From assembly GCA_964420875.1 (NCBI GenBank), contig CAYQUK010000012.1, forward strand, positions 1 to 11,269: a stretch of 11,269 bases of DNA, written 5' to 3'. The notes beneath the pieces were generated by a model. It was not told the origin of the DNA. It searched no databases and saw only the letters and a list, made by a program, of their open reading frames with translations. Each line of letters opens with the position of its first letter. The first letter of the stretch is position 1. Of the stretch, positions 7,230 through 11,269 are shown piece after piece. This stretch comes from JAUPVO01 sp964420875 (GTDB lineage Bacteria; Patescibacteriota; Minisyncoccia; Phycocordibacterales; UBA5272). The translations under genes were made by a program, and so were the position numbers.

Positions 7230-8075
7230 TTATAGTCTTTTTAGATACCAATTCATCAGTTTTTGAACATCTGTGAATCTGCCATCTTTTGTAGATCCGA
7301 GTACCACTATTGACACTCTTTTGTTCGGTATAGGCTCAAAAAGTATAGCTAAATTACCATGAGCAACATCTGTGTAGCCAGTTTTTGACCCGAGTAAAAA
7401 TGGCCAATTACTGGCATAATTGTTAGTATTTTTGATGCCATTAAAAACAGAAAATGAAGTCGACTCGAGTATTGTCGGATAGTCCAAGTATAATCTGTTA
7501 ATTAGTATCGCAACATCTAGAGGGCTGCCAAAAGCAGAACTCTCTGTCTCATTGTTTTCGTCCAATCCACTCGGATTAATAAAAGTCATGCTGAGACCGA
7601 GGTCCTTTGCCGTGTTATTCATGTTATCGATAAAGTCTTGTCTATTTGGGCATATATTTGCTAACGCTTCGGCTATCTCATTTGATGACTCCACTAACAT
7701 CATTTCAACAGCTTCTGCTTTTTTAATATTTTCGTCTTGGTATATTATAGTATCCTGACAATAACGCATAGACACGAGAGCGGTCATTAATTTGGTTACG
7801 CTGGCTAATGGTTTTAATGTGTTATCTTTTTGTATTAATATTTTCTTTGCCGTGTTGTCATATATTATATAGCTGTCTGCCAATATGTCATTGTACGGAT
7901 ATGATTTTAAAGTGGTATCTCCGTCTAACTCTATGTCTTGGGATATGTCTATGTCATTGATGCCTAGATATATGCGGTCTGGTAAAAAGTAAAAAGTTAC
8001 ACCTATGGCTATCGCTAGTACTGTTACAAATAAAAAGTTAAAGCGTTTTCTATTCAGTCTATTCATATTAACCAT
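7230..8075 (-). CDS. Membrane-anchored D-alanyl-D-alanine carboxypeptidase (PBP5-like, peptidase S11)
   Basis: Removes the terminal D-Ala from peptidoglycan stem peptides on the outer face of the membrane, limiting cross-linking. 281 residues with an N-terminal hydrophobic segment (about 12-31) after a basic start, so probably anchored or exported. All three serine-enzyme motifs are present: S92-V-T-K95 (nucleophile Ser), S130-S-N132, and K231-T-G233 in GSKTGYT. The protein ends shortly after the catalytic domain, without the C-terminal beta domain and amphipathic anchor of E. coli PBP5. The gene overlaps the scpB stop by 8 bases if the ATG at 8075 is used; the in-frame ATG at 8066 is just after that stop and equally possible. 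No Shine-Dalgarno site favours either. Confidence 0.92.
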   Translation of the reverse strand: MVNMNRLNRKRFNFLFVTVLAIAIGVTFYFLPDRIYLGINDIDISQDIELDGDTTLKSYPYNDILADSYIIYDNTAKKILIQKDNTLKPLASVTKLMTALVSMRYCQDTIIYQDENIKKAEAVEMMLVESSNEIAEALANICPNRQDFIDNMNNTAKDLGLSMTFINPSGLDENNETESSAFGSPLDVAILINRLYLDYPTILESTSFSVFNGIKNTNNYASNWPFLLGSKTGYTDVAHGNLAILFEPIPNKRVSIVVLGSTKDGRFTDVQKLMNWYLKRL

Positions 8076-8598
8076 TTAAAGCTTCGGATATTTTTGCATT
8101 TAGTTTTTCTCTTGTCTCATCATAAGATGGCAGATCAGATATGTTGCTGATACCTAGATACTTCATGCTGTCTATACTGACATTATAATTTGTGTCTGAT
8201 TTGGTTATGAGGCCACGTGTCGCCAGCGATCTCAGCGTTTGTGACGATTGTACTCCACGTATGAATGACACATTAGCATTATTAATAGGCCCCATATATG
8301 CCACTATGGTGAGTGTTTGCAATTGTGCAGGGGTCAGCTCGCTCGACAGTTCATACTCACGCAAATGTACTGCTATGTCGGCATATTCAGACTGTGTTGT
8401 GATTGTGAGCTGATTGTTTTGGTCTATCAGGTCTAGACTAGATGCATTTAGTTTTTGTTTTACTTCTCCTAATACTGACCTGATGTCATTCTCATTTACC
8501 TCGAGTAGCTCACAAAGTGTTTTGATAGATACCGGGTCACCAGATAGGAAAAGTGTGGTTATTATCTTGCTCGGCAGATTTTCAGTATTGTGCTCCAT
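8068..8598 (-). CDS. scpB: ScpB: segregation and condensation protein B
   Basis: A 176-residue partner of ScpA and SMC in the bacterial condensin complex, consisting of two winged-helix domains. The N-terminal one (about 7-80) includes LFLSGDPVSIKTLCELL. The second starts at ELTPAQLQTLTIVAYMGPI (about 87-105) and contains IRGVQSSQTLRSLATRGLI, the typical ScpB block. The start is 12 bases after the scpA stop. A TATAAT sequence spans the scpA end 11 bases before this ATG and might act as a weak internal promoter, but AT richness makes that uncertain. Adjacent scpA and scpB are the usual arrangement. Confidence 0.95.
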   Translation of the reverse strand: MEHNTENLPSKIITTLFLSGDPVSIKTLCELLEVNENDIRSVLGEVKQKLNASSLDLIDQNNQLTITTQSEYADIAVHLREYELSSELTPAQLQTLTIVAYMGPINNANVSFIRGVQSSQTLRSLATRGLITKSDTNYNVSIDSMKYLGISNISDLPSYDETREKLNAKISEALNG

Positions 8599-8610
8599 GT
8601 TATTTTTTTA

Positions 8611-9327
8611 TTATATCTCTTTTTTGATAATACGTATATCACCATCCACCTCCTCGGCGTCTATACCACCCTGCTTCATAATTTCGAGCAATGCTAAGAA
8701 GCTAACAATCAGGCTCGCCTTTACTTTTTCTTTATCATCACCCCCGAGACTCTTTGCGAACTCCTTGAGAGTACTGAAACTATCCTTGATATGCCTTACC
8801 ATTCTTTCAATAACATCTTCTATGCGTATACTTTGTTGTACGGCAATATTTTTAAGCTTTTCAAAGTTTGGCATATTAGCGAGTGTTAGCATGGCTACTG
8901 AGTAAATATTTGCCAAGTTAATATTTTGACTCGGTGCAAACACTATGTCTTTGTATTTCGTTTTGTCACGGCCATAGATATTGTTTCTATTCCATTTACT
9001 TTTGATAAGCTTTTCTGCTTCGCGTAGCTCCCTGATTAGGTTTAATTTCTTTGTCAGGTCCTCCACTTGCCCGGCCTCCTCGTCTGTATATTGTATATTT
9101 GGCAGTAGTGACTTTGCTTTTATCAGCATGAGTGTCGCAGCAACGAGTATGAATTTAGATATCTCTCCCCTATTCTCCTCCTCTATTGTTTTGGTGTATT
9201 CGATGTATTCATCAGCCACAGCAGCAAGTGATATTTCAGATATAGATAACTTTCTACTCTCTATCAACTCTAATAGTTTCGTATACGGTCCTTCAAATCT
9301 ACCCTGTTTGATTACAAATTCTTCCAT
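8611..9327 (-). CDS. scpA: ScpA: segregation and condensation protein A (kleisin)
   Basis: The kleisin subunit that bridges SMC heads and binds ScpB for chromosome compaction and segregation. 238 residues. The N-terminal part shows FEGPYTKLLELIESRKLSI (13-31), matching the family pattern F-x-G-P-L-x-L-L-L-x-L-I. The centre is a charged helical linker, and the C-terminal winged helix ends in SFLALLEIMKQGGID...GDIRI, as in other ScpA proteins. The first 16 bases overlap the end of the upstream GH18 gene in another frame, so the two are likely co-transcribed. No Shine-Dalgarno site is visible before the ATG. Confidence 0.95.
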   Translation of the reverse strand: MEEFVIKQGRFEGPYTKLLELIESRKLSISEISLAAVADEYIEYTKTIEEENRGEISKFILVAATLMLIKAKSLLPNIQYTDEEAGQVEDLTKKLNLIRELREAEKLIKSKWNRNNIYGRDKTKYKDIVFAPSQNINLANIYSVAMLTLANMPNFEKLKNIAVQQSIRIEDVIERMVRHIKDSFSTLKEFAKSLGGDDKEKVKASLIVSFLALLEIMKQGGIDAEEVDGDIRIIKKEI

Positions 9328-10451
9328 ATATTTTGATCGTTATTGCCGTCAATTTTAAATATTGCTATGCCTCCTATTTTATATAGTTTAGCTAACGTTA
9401 CTTTTTGTTTTATAGACTCAGCGTCACTGTACCAGACCAGGTACTCCTTGCCATCTTTTTTGTATGAGTAGTTCAGCTCACCACTCACATGTCTCGTCGG
9501 GGTTATTTTTAATTCTTTTGCTAACTCATCCGCATAGAACCAGTTCATACTTCCTATTCGGGAGTATTTTGTTATCTTGCCCGATGTGTCACGTATGACT
9601 TCATATTTGTATCCATATGTCGGCACGCCTACTATTATTTTCTTCCACTCTATATCACGCATTGCGAGAGTGAGCACTTTTTCAACCCAGTCTATGTCTG
9701 CTACAGGTTTGTATCCTTCACCTCTTGCGACGTTCAGCTGCTTGTCATCATTTGCCTGATCATATGCCATGATGCGAACTTGGTCACACACTTTTCCTAT
9801 GGCTTTAAAGTCATTCGCATACTGTACATTTTTGAGTACCTCAGCTGTTACCGTGGTGTATTTTGAATCTATAGGTGTGCGAGCTTCGATAGTACATATT
9901 AATAGCTTGCCAGTTTTGTGCAGCTCGACAGATAATTCAGTTAGGAACTTTGTAAATACATCTTTTGATTCAGCTTTTTTATTTTCAAAGTCTATGTCTA
10001 TACCGTCCAAGTTATATTTCTTTACCACCTCTTTGATATCATATATAACAGCAGAACGTAAATCCTCATCACGCAATACAAAATCCATACTCTCACGCAT
10101 ATCACCCTCTGCCCACCATAATATACTTGGAACCACTAGTTTTCCATTTTTCTTTGCTGTAGCAATCATGCTTTTATAGGGGTCACGATCCAGCTTCATA
10201 GGGTCCTTGAAAGTTCCTGTCTCGGTCATTTCAAATGAGAACGGAGATATGATGTCAACCTTCTTTATATTTTTGATTATTTCCTCTGTTCCGCTCGCTG
10301 CTCTCCAATATGGGACCCATGCCGACACTGTAAATGTCTTTAGTTTTGGCAATGCCACTTTTGGAGTTGCAACCTTTTTAGTTGTGGCAAAAGAGGTAAT
10401 AGAAAAAATGCTTATAGCAGCTAAAAACAAAATTATCCCCTTTTTAAACAT
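9312..10451 (-). CDS. Secreted glycoside hydrolase family 18 protein (YaaH/SleL-like)
   Basis: 379 residues with a clear signal peptide (1 to about 22, MFKKG then a hydrophobic run ending in SFA). It has a TIM-barrel domain of the GH18 type: YNLDGIDIDFE (146-156) is the catalytic D-x-x-D-x-D-x-E motif with E156 as acid, and IMAYD (227-231) is the M-x-Y-D motif near the substrate carbonyl. This branch includes spore-cortex and wall N-acetylglucosaminidases such as YaaH and SleL, so peptidoglycan or another GlcNAc polymer is the likely substrate. No LysM or other binding domain is present. The Trp often found near the barrel end is replaced (GGIAIFKIDG), although W339 in VWYSD is kept. It is the first gene of the leftward block, reads into scpA, and appears to be leaderless. 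Confidence 0.88.
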   Translation of the reverse strand: MFKKGIILFLAAISIFSITSFATTKKVATPKVALPKLKTFTVSAWVPYWRAASGTEEIIKNIKKVDIISPFSFEMTETGTFKDPMKLDRDPYKSMIATAKKNGKLVVPSILWWAEGDMRESMDFVLRDEDLRSAVIYDIKEVVKKYNLDGIDIDFENKKAESKDVFTKFLTELSVELHKTGKLLICTIEARTPIDSKYTTVTAEVLKNVQYANDFKAIGKVCDQVRIMAYDQANDDKQLNVARGEGYKPVADIDWVEKVLTLAMRDIEWKKIIVGVPTYGYKYEVIRDTSGKITKYSRIGSMNWFYADELAKELKITPTRHVSGELNYSYKKDGKEYLVWYSDAESIKQKVTLAKLYKIGGIAIFKIDGNNDQNIWKNL

Positions 10452-10457
10452 ATTTCA

Positions 10458-10466
10458 ATTATAACA
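10458..10466 (-). promoter_or_regulatory. Extended -10 promoter (TGTTATAAT) of the GH18-scpAB block, leaderless
   Basis: On the minus strand TGTTATAAT is a perfect TG-N-TATAAT box separated by six bases (TGAAAT) from the ATG at 10451. Transcription should start at about the A of the ATG. No Shine-Dalgarno site could fit. The same layout with the same spacing occurs before mraY. No convincing -35 hexamer is present. Confidence 0.65.
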
Positions 10467-10494
10467 TATACCTCTTCTCAGAATGATTGGCATA

Positions 10495-10503
10495 TGTTAA
10501 TAT
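10495..10503 (+). promoter_or_regulatory. Possible extended -10 (TGTTAATAT) for tRNA-Ala
   Basis: TG-T-TAATAT ends 10 bases before the mature tRNA 5' end, so a transcript starting at about 10510 would need little 5' trimming. The -35 region at 10475-10480 (TTCTCA) is poor. The call is weak and rests on position and the TG extension. Confidence 0.3.
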
Positions 10504-10513
10504 ATAGCCACAC

Positions 10514-10586
10514 GGGCCCTTAGCTTAGTTGGTAGAGCGCCTCATTTGCACTGAGGAGGTCAGCGGTTCGAATCCGCTAGGGTCCA
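10514..10586 (+). tRNA. tRNA-Ala (anticodon UGC)
   Basis: A full 73-base cloverleaf. The acceptor stem GGGCCCT pairs with AGGGTCC and includes the G3-U70 wobble that is the main identity element for alanyl-tRNA synthetase. The D arm is GCTT/GAGC around AGTTGGTA. The anticodon stem CCTCA/TGAGG encloses TTTGCAC with anticodon TGC. The T arm AGCGG/CCGCT encloses TTCGAAT. The discriminator base is A at 10586. The next bases are CCCA, so CCA is not encoded and must be added after transcription. It lies on the opposite strand to the wall-gene block. Confidence 0.97.
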
Positions 10587-10594
10587 CCCACACA

Positions 10595-10621
10595 ATATAA
10601 TTGACATATAGTCAATTATAT
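10595..10621. repeat. Perfect 11-bp palindrome (ATATAATTGAC / GTCAATTATAT) behind the tRNA
   Basis: Arms at 10595-10605 and 10611-10621 are perfectly complementary around ATATA. No T-run follows, so it is a poor terminator. It covers the -35 hexamer and most of the spacer of the promoter proposed at 10601-10629, a classic position for a repressor operator. A tRNA 3' processing hairpin is the alternative. Confidence 0.6.
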
Positions 10622-10629
10622 ATTAGAGT
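10601..10629 (+). promoter_or_regulatory. Promoter TTGACA-N17-TAGAGT leading into the hairpin array
   Basis: TTGACA (10601-10606) is a perfect -35; 17 bases later TAGAGT (10624-10629) matches four of six bases of TATAAT. Transcription would start near 10636, just before the first hairpin unit, giving a leader of about 470 bases before the ATG at 11108. It is the best -35/-10 pair in the window. The overlapping palindrome suggests control by a dimeric DNA-binding protein. Confidence 0.55.
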
Positions 10630-10643
10630 ATTTATTGCTTGAT

Positions 10644-10691
10644 GTTGATTTTGGTTTACTTTTCTTTAAAGACTGTATTCACCCTATCAAT
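10644..10691 (+). repeat. Hairpin unit 0 (degenerate first member)
   Basis: Outer stem GTTGAT/ATCAAT (10644-10649 with 10686-10691; 5 Watson-Crick pairs and one G-T). The 36-base interior is T-TTGGTTTACT-T, the apical palindrome TCTTTAAAGA within 10662-10673, and T-GTATTCACCC-T. Its stem is the weakest, but the 12/12/12 spacing and all four edge T residues fit the other units exactly. Confidence 0.5.
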
Positions 10692-10700
10692 CATTAAGCC

Positions 10701-10713
10701 CCCAGTTTCTGGG
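10701..10713 (+). repeat. Small hairpin CCCAG-TTT-CTGGG competing with unit 1
   Basis: CCCAG (10701-10705) pairs with CTGGG (10709-10713). The last three bases are also the first three of the unit 1 outer stem, so the two structures are mutually exclusive at that point. This could be a switch or chance. Confidence 0.35.
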
Positions 10714-10761
10714 AGGAGTTAAAACAAGCTGTCTTTTAGACTTATTGACATTTCTCCTCCC
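10711..10761 (+). repeat. Hairpin unit 1
   Basis: Perfect 8-bp outer stem GGGAGGAG/CTCCTCCC (10711-10718 with 10754-10761). Interior: T-TAAAACAAGC-T, apical hairpin GTCT-TTT-AGAC (10731-10741), T-TATTGACATT-T. The linker AACCCTTTT leads to unit 2. Confidence 0.7.
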
Positions 10762-10770
10762 AACCCTTTT

Positions 10771-10822
10771 CGTGTGAGTTTGAACCCTCTGTCTTTTACG
10801 ACTCCCGAAGCACTCTCATACG
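10771..10822 (+). repeat. Hairpin unit 2
   Basis: Outer stem CGTGTGAG/CTCATACG (10771-10778 with 10815-10822), 8 bp with one G-T pair. Interior of exactly 36 bases: T-TTGAACCCTC-T, apical GTC-TTTTAC-GAC (10791-10802), T-CCCGAAGCAC-T. The linker ATCCCTTTT leads to unit 3. Confidence 0.7.
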
Positions 10823-10831
10823 ATCCCTTTT

Positions 10832-10883
10832 CTTGCGAGCTACCTTCCCGTGTCTTTAAAGACTATTCCGTCGTTCTCGCAAG
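10832..10883 (+). repeat. Hairpin unit 3
   Basis: Perfect 8-bp outer stem CTTGCGAG/CTCGCAAG (10832-10839 with 10876-10883). Interior of 36 bases: C-TACCTTCCCG-T, apical GTCTTTAAAGAC (10852-10863), T-ATTCCGTCGT-T. The first edge base is C, the only exception to T in the array. Confidence 0.7.
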
Positions 10884-10921
10884 GATTTAACTCAAAAAAT
10901 AAAAAAGTTCTTTTCAATTTT

Positions 10922-10974
10922 GGTGAGAGTTATCAAGACTTAACGCATGTCGTTTTAACCCACACTCTCTCACC
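10922..10974 (+). repeat. Hairpin unit 4
   Basis: Perfect 8-bp outer stem GGTGAGAG/CTCTCACC (10922-10929 with 10967-10974). Interior: T-TATCAAGACT-T, apical AACG-CATGT-CGTT (10942-10954), T-TAACCCACAC-T. The apical sequence is unlike the GTC..GAC of other units, yet it still pairs and sits at the same distance from both stem ends. Confidence 0.65.
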
Positions 10975-11010
10975 TCTTCTTTTATGTATTTATGTTTATG
11001 AATATATAAA

Positions 11011-11062
11011 AGAGGAGTCCTTCAGCGTCTGTATCTTTGATACTTGAGTGGCTATCTCCTCT
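11011..11062 (+). repeat. Hairpin unit 5
   Basis: Outer stem AGAGGAG/CTCCTCT (11011-11017 with 11056-11062), 7 bp. Interior: a 13-base strand with T at both ends (11018-11030), apical GTATC-TTT-GATAC (11031-11043), T-TGAGTGGCTA-T. Its CTCC arm could also pair with the GGAG of the downstream ribosome binding site. Confidence 0.65.
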
Positions 11063-11068
11063 ATGTTA

Positions 11069-11085
11069 GCTGTGCGTCTCACAGC
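11069..11085 (+). repeat. Simple hairpin GCTGTG-CGTCT-CACAGC before the last gene
   Basis: A perfect 6-bp stem with a 5-base loop, 12 bases before the ribosome binding site. It lacks the two-strand interior of the array units. CATTTCT follows, which is too poor in T for a good terminator, though weak attenuation is possible. Confidence 0.5.
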
Positions 11086-11090
11086 CATTT

Positions 11091-11101
11091 CTCCTAAGGA
11101 G
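11091..11101 (+). promoter_or_regulatory. Ribosome binding site AAGGAG inside a small inverted repeat
   Basis: AAGGAG (11096-11101) stands 6 bases before the ATG at 11108 and is the only near-consensus Shine-Dalgarno site at good spacing in the window. It decides the start. The preceding CTCC can pair with GGAG (CTCC-TAA-GGAG), and the CTCC of unit 5 is another possible partner, so access by the ribosome may depend on leader folding. Confidence 0.7.
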
Positions 11102-11107
11102 TTTAAA

Positions 11108-11269
11108 ATGTCGCAAGACAATGTTGTACCTTTACATCCCGCTCCAACGAGCGGACGAGTTATCTCAATCGCACATCGCGTCAAGGCCAAGGTCAAAGAT
11201 GGCGAAGCCATAGAGGACGTACCTACGAAAGTGATGATCGTAAATGAGGGCAAGTCAGTCAACTACGAT
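11108..11269 (+). CDS. Unrecognised protein, N-terminal 54 residues (3' partial)
   Basis: An open frame from ATG 11108 to the window end, starting MSQDNVVPLHPAPTSG and followed by a basic stretch (AHRVKAKVKDG) and VPTKVMIVNEGKSVNYD. It has no signal peptide or membrane segment, so it is probably cytosolic. I do not recognise the family. The basic patch would suit a nucleic-acid-binding protein, but that is a guess. By eye the codons are richer in G and C than in the leftward genes, and the start has a strong Shine-Dalgarno site while its neighbours lack one, so it may have a different origin or expression mode. It is the natural partner candidate for the hairpin array, being the first gene downstream of it. 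Confidence 0.75.
   Translation, partial: MSQDNVVPLHPAPTSGRVISIAHRVKAKVKDGEAIEDVPTKVMIVNEGKSVNYD

Larger units (their letters stand above)
10644..11062 (+). ncRNA. Array of six similar hairpin units, probably structured RNA; no protein gene seen from 10587 to 11107
   Basis: This 521-base gap has no credible protein gene; its short open frames cross the hairpins and look like chance. It holds six units built alike: outer stem, 12-base strand, apical hairpin of 11-13 bases, 12-base strand, stem closure (last unit 13 and 12). The stems differ in sequence between units but remain complementary, which points to selection on structure. The last bases of the 5' arm are usually GAG and the first of the 3' arm CTC. 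Both 12-base strands begin and end in T in 23 of 24 cases and have unrelated cores. Units 1-3 repeat every 60-61 bases with linkers AACCCTTTT and ATCCCTTTT; units 3-5 are spaced 89-90 bases apart with AT-rich linkers. I infer the plus strand is transcribed, because of the promoter upstream and the T-rich apical loops. I recognise no known RNA family. Confidence 0.7.

Noticed and set aside
10711..10770. Intrinsic terminators formed by unit 1 or unit 2 followed by CCCTTTT
   Set aside because: The loops are very large (35-36 bases), the T-run is only four bases, and it is not directly after the stem. Several in a row before a gene would be odd for simple terminators.
10850..11047. A 65-codon open frame on the plus strand across units 3-5 of the array
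   Set aside because: It runs through stems and AT-rich linkers, has no ribosome binding site, a low-complexity composition and no protein-like pattern. The hairpin structure explains the sequence better.
10644..11062. CRISPR array
   Set aside because: There is no conserved direct repeat of 20 or more bases; only structure and single edge bases are shared. No cas gene is visible.
10644..11062. Integron attC sites
   Set aside because: The paired R'' (RYYYAAC) and R' (GTTRRRY) boxes are not found at the unit ends, the interior strands are longer than attC spacers, and there are no cassette genes between units.
10644..11062. A typical TIGR array or IS110 bridge RNA
   Set aside because: Kept only as an analogy: no box C/D-like repeat and no Tas or IS110 protein is visible, and the units are not contiguous repeats.
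10996..11262. An 88-codon open frame on the minus strand opposite the last gene
   Set aside because: It is antisense to a frame with a strong Shine-Dalgarno site and crosses unit 5 and the 11069-11085 hairpin. No start signal was seen.

Overview
The window looks like a piece of a small, AT-leaning bacterial genome, most likely from the Candidate Phyla Radiation (Patescibacteria, Parcubacteria-like). This is an inference from style: short versions of cell-wall genes, a PIF1-family helicase with an appended helix-turn-helix, genes packed with overlaps or gaps of a few bases, few recognisable Shine-Dalgarno sites, and several start codons sitting just behind a -10 box. No phylogenetic marker in the window proves it.

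Layout. Bases 1-572 (+) are the C-terminal nuclease end of a RecB/UvrD-type protein whose front lies outside the window. It converges on, and overlaps by 9 bases, a PIF1-like helicase gene read leftward (2237-564). The gap 2238-2633 holds two tiny related single-span membrane protein genes (2621-2505 and 2495-2385) and a short inverted repeat. Then comes a long leftward block (10451-2634) of eight genes: a secreted GH18 glycosidase, scpA, scpB, a PBP5-like D,D-carboxypeptidase, mraY, ftsW, murG, and a secreted coiled-coil/M23 endopeptidase. Together these cover chromosome condensation (ScpAB), lipid I and lipid II synthesis (MraY, MurG), glycan polymerisation (FtsW), peptide trimming (carboxypeptidase) and wall cleavage (M23, possibly GH18). 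It reads as a cell growth and division cluster. An extended -10 box lies 6 bases before the GH18 start and again 6 bases before the mraY start, suggesting two leaderless transcripts.

Rightward of 10514 the strand changes. A tRNA-Ala(UGC) gene is followed by a perfect 11-bp palindrome overlapping a TTGACA-type promoter. About 470 bases of non-coding DNA then lead to an unrecognised gene with the only strong Shine-Dalgarno site in the window (start 11108, cut off by the window end).

This non-coding stretch is the most unusual part. It contains six hairpin units (10644-11062) with unrelated sequences but nearly identical geometry: an outer stem (8 bp in four units, 7 and 6 bp in the other two), a 12-base strand, a small apical hairpin of 11-13 bases, a second 12-base strand, and the closing half of the stem. 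Each 12-base strand has the form T-N10-T, with T at 23 of 24 edge positions; one strand has N11. The N10 cores are all different. Three of the units are in tandem with a period of 60-61 bases and a shared 9-base linker, A(A/T)CCCTTTT. I know of no described family with exactly this form. It could be an array of structured small RNAs with paired variable strands, loosely recalling bridge RNAs or tigRNAs, or a multi-site regulatory leader for the downstream gene.
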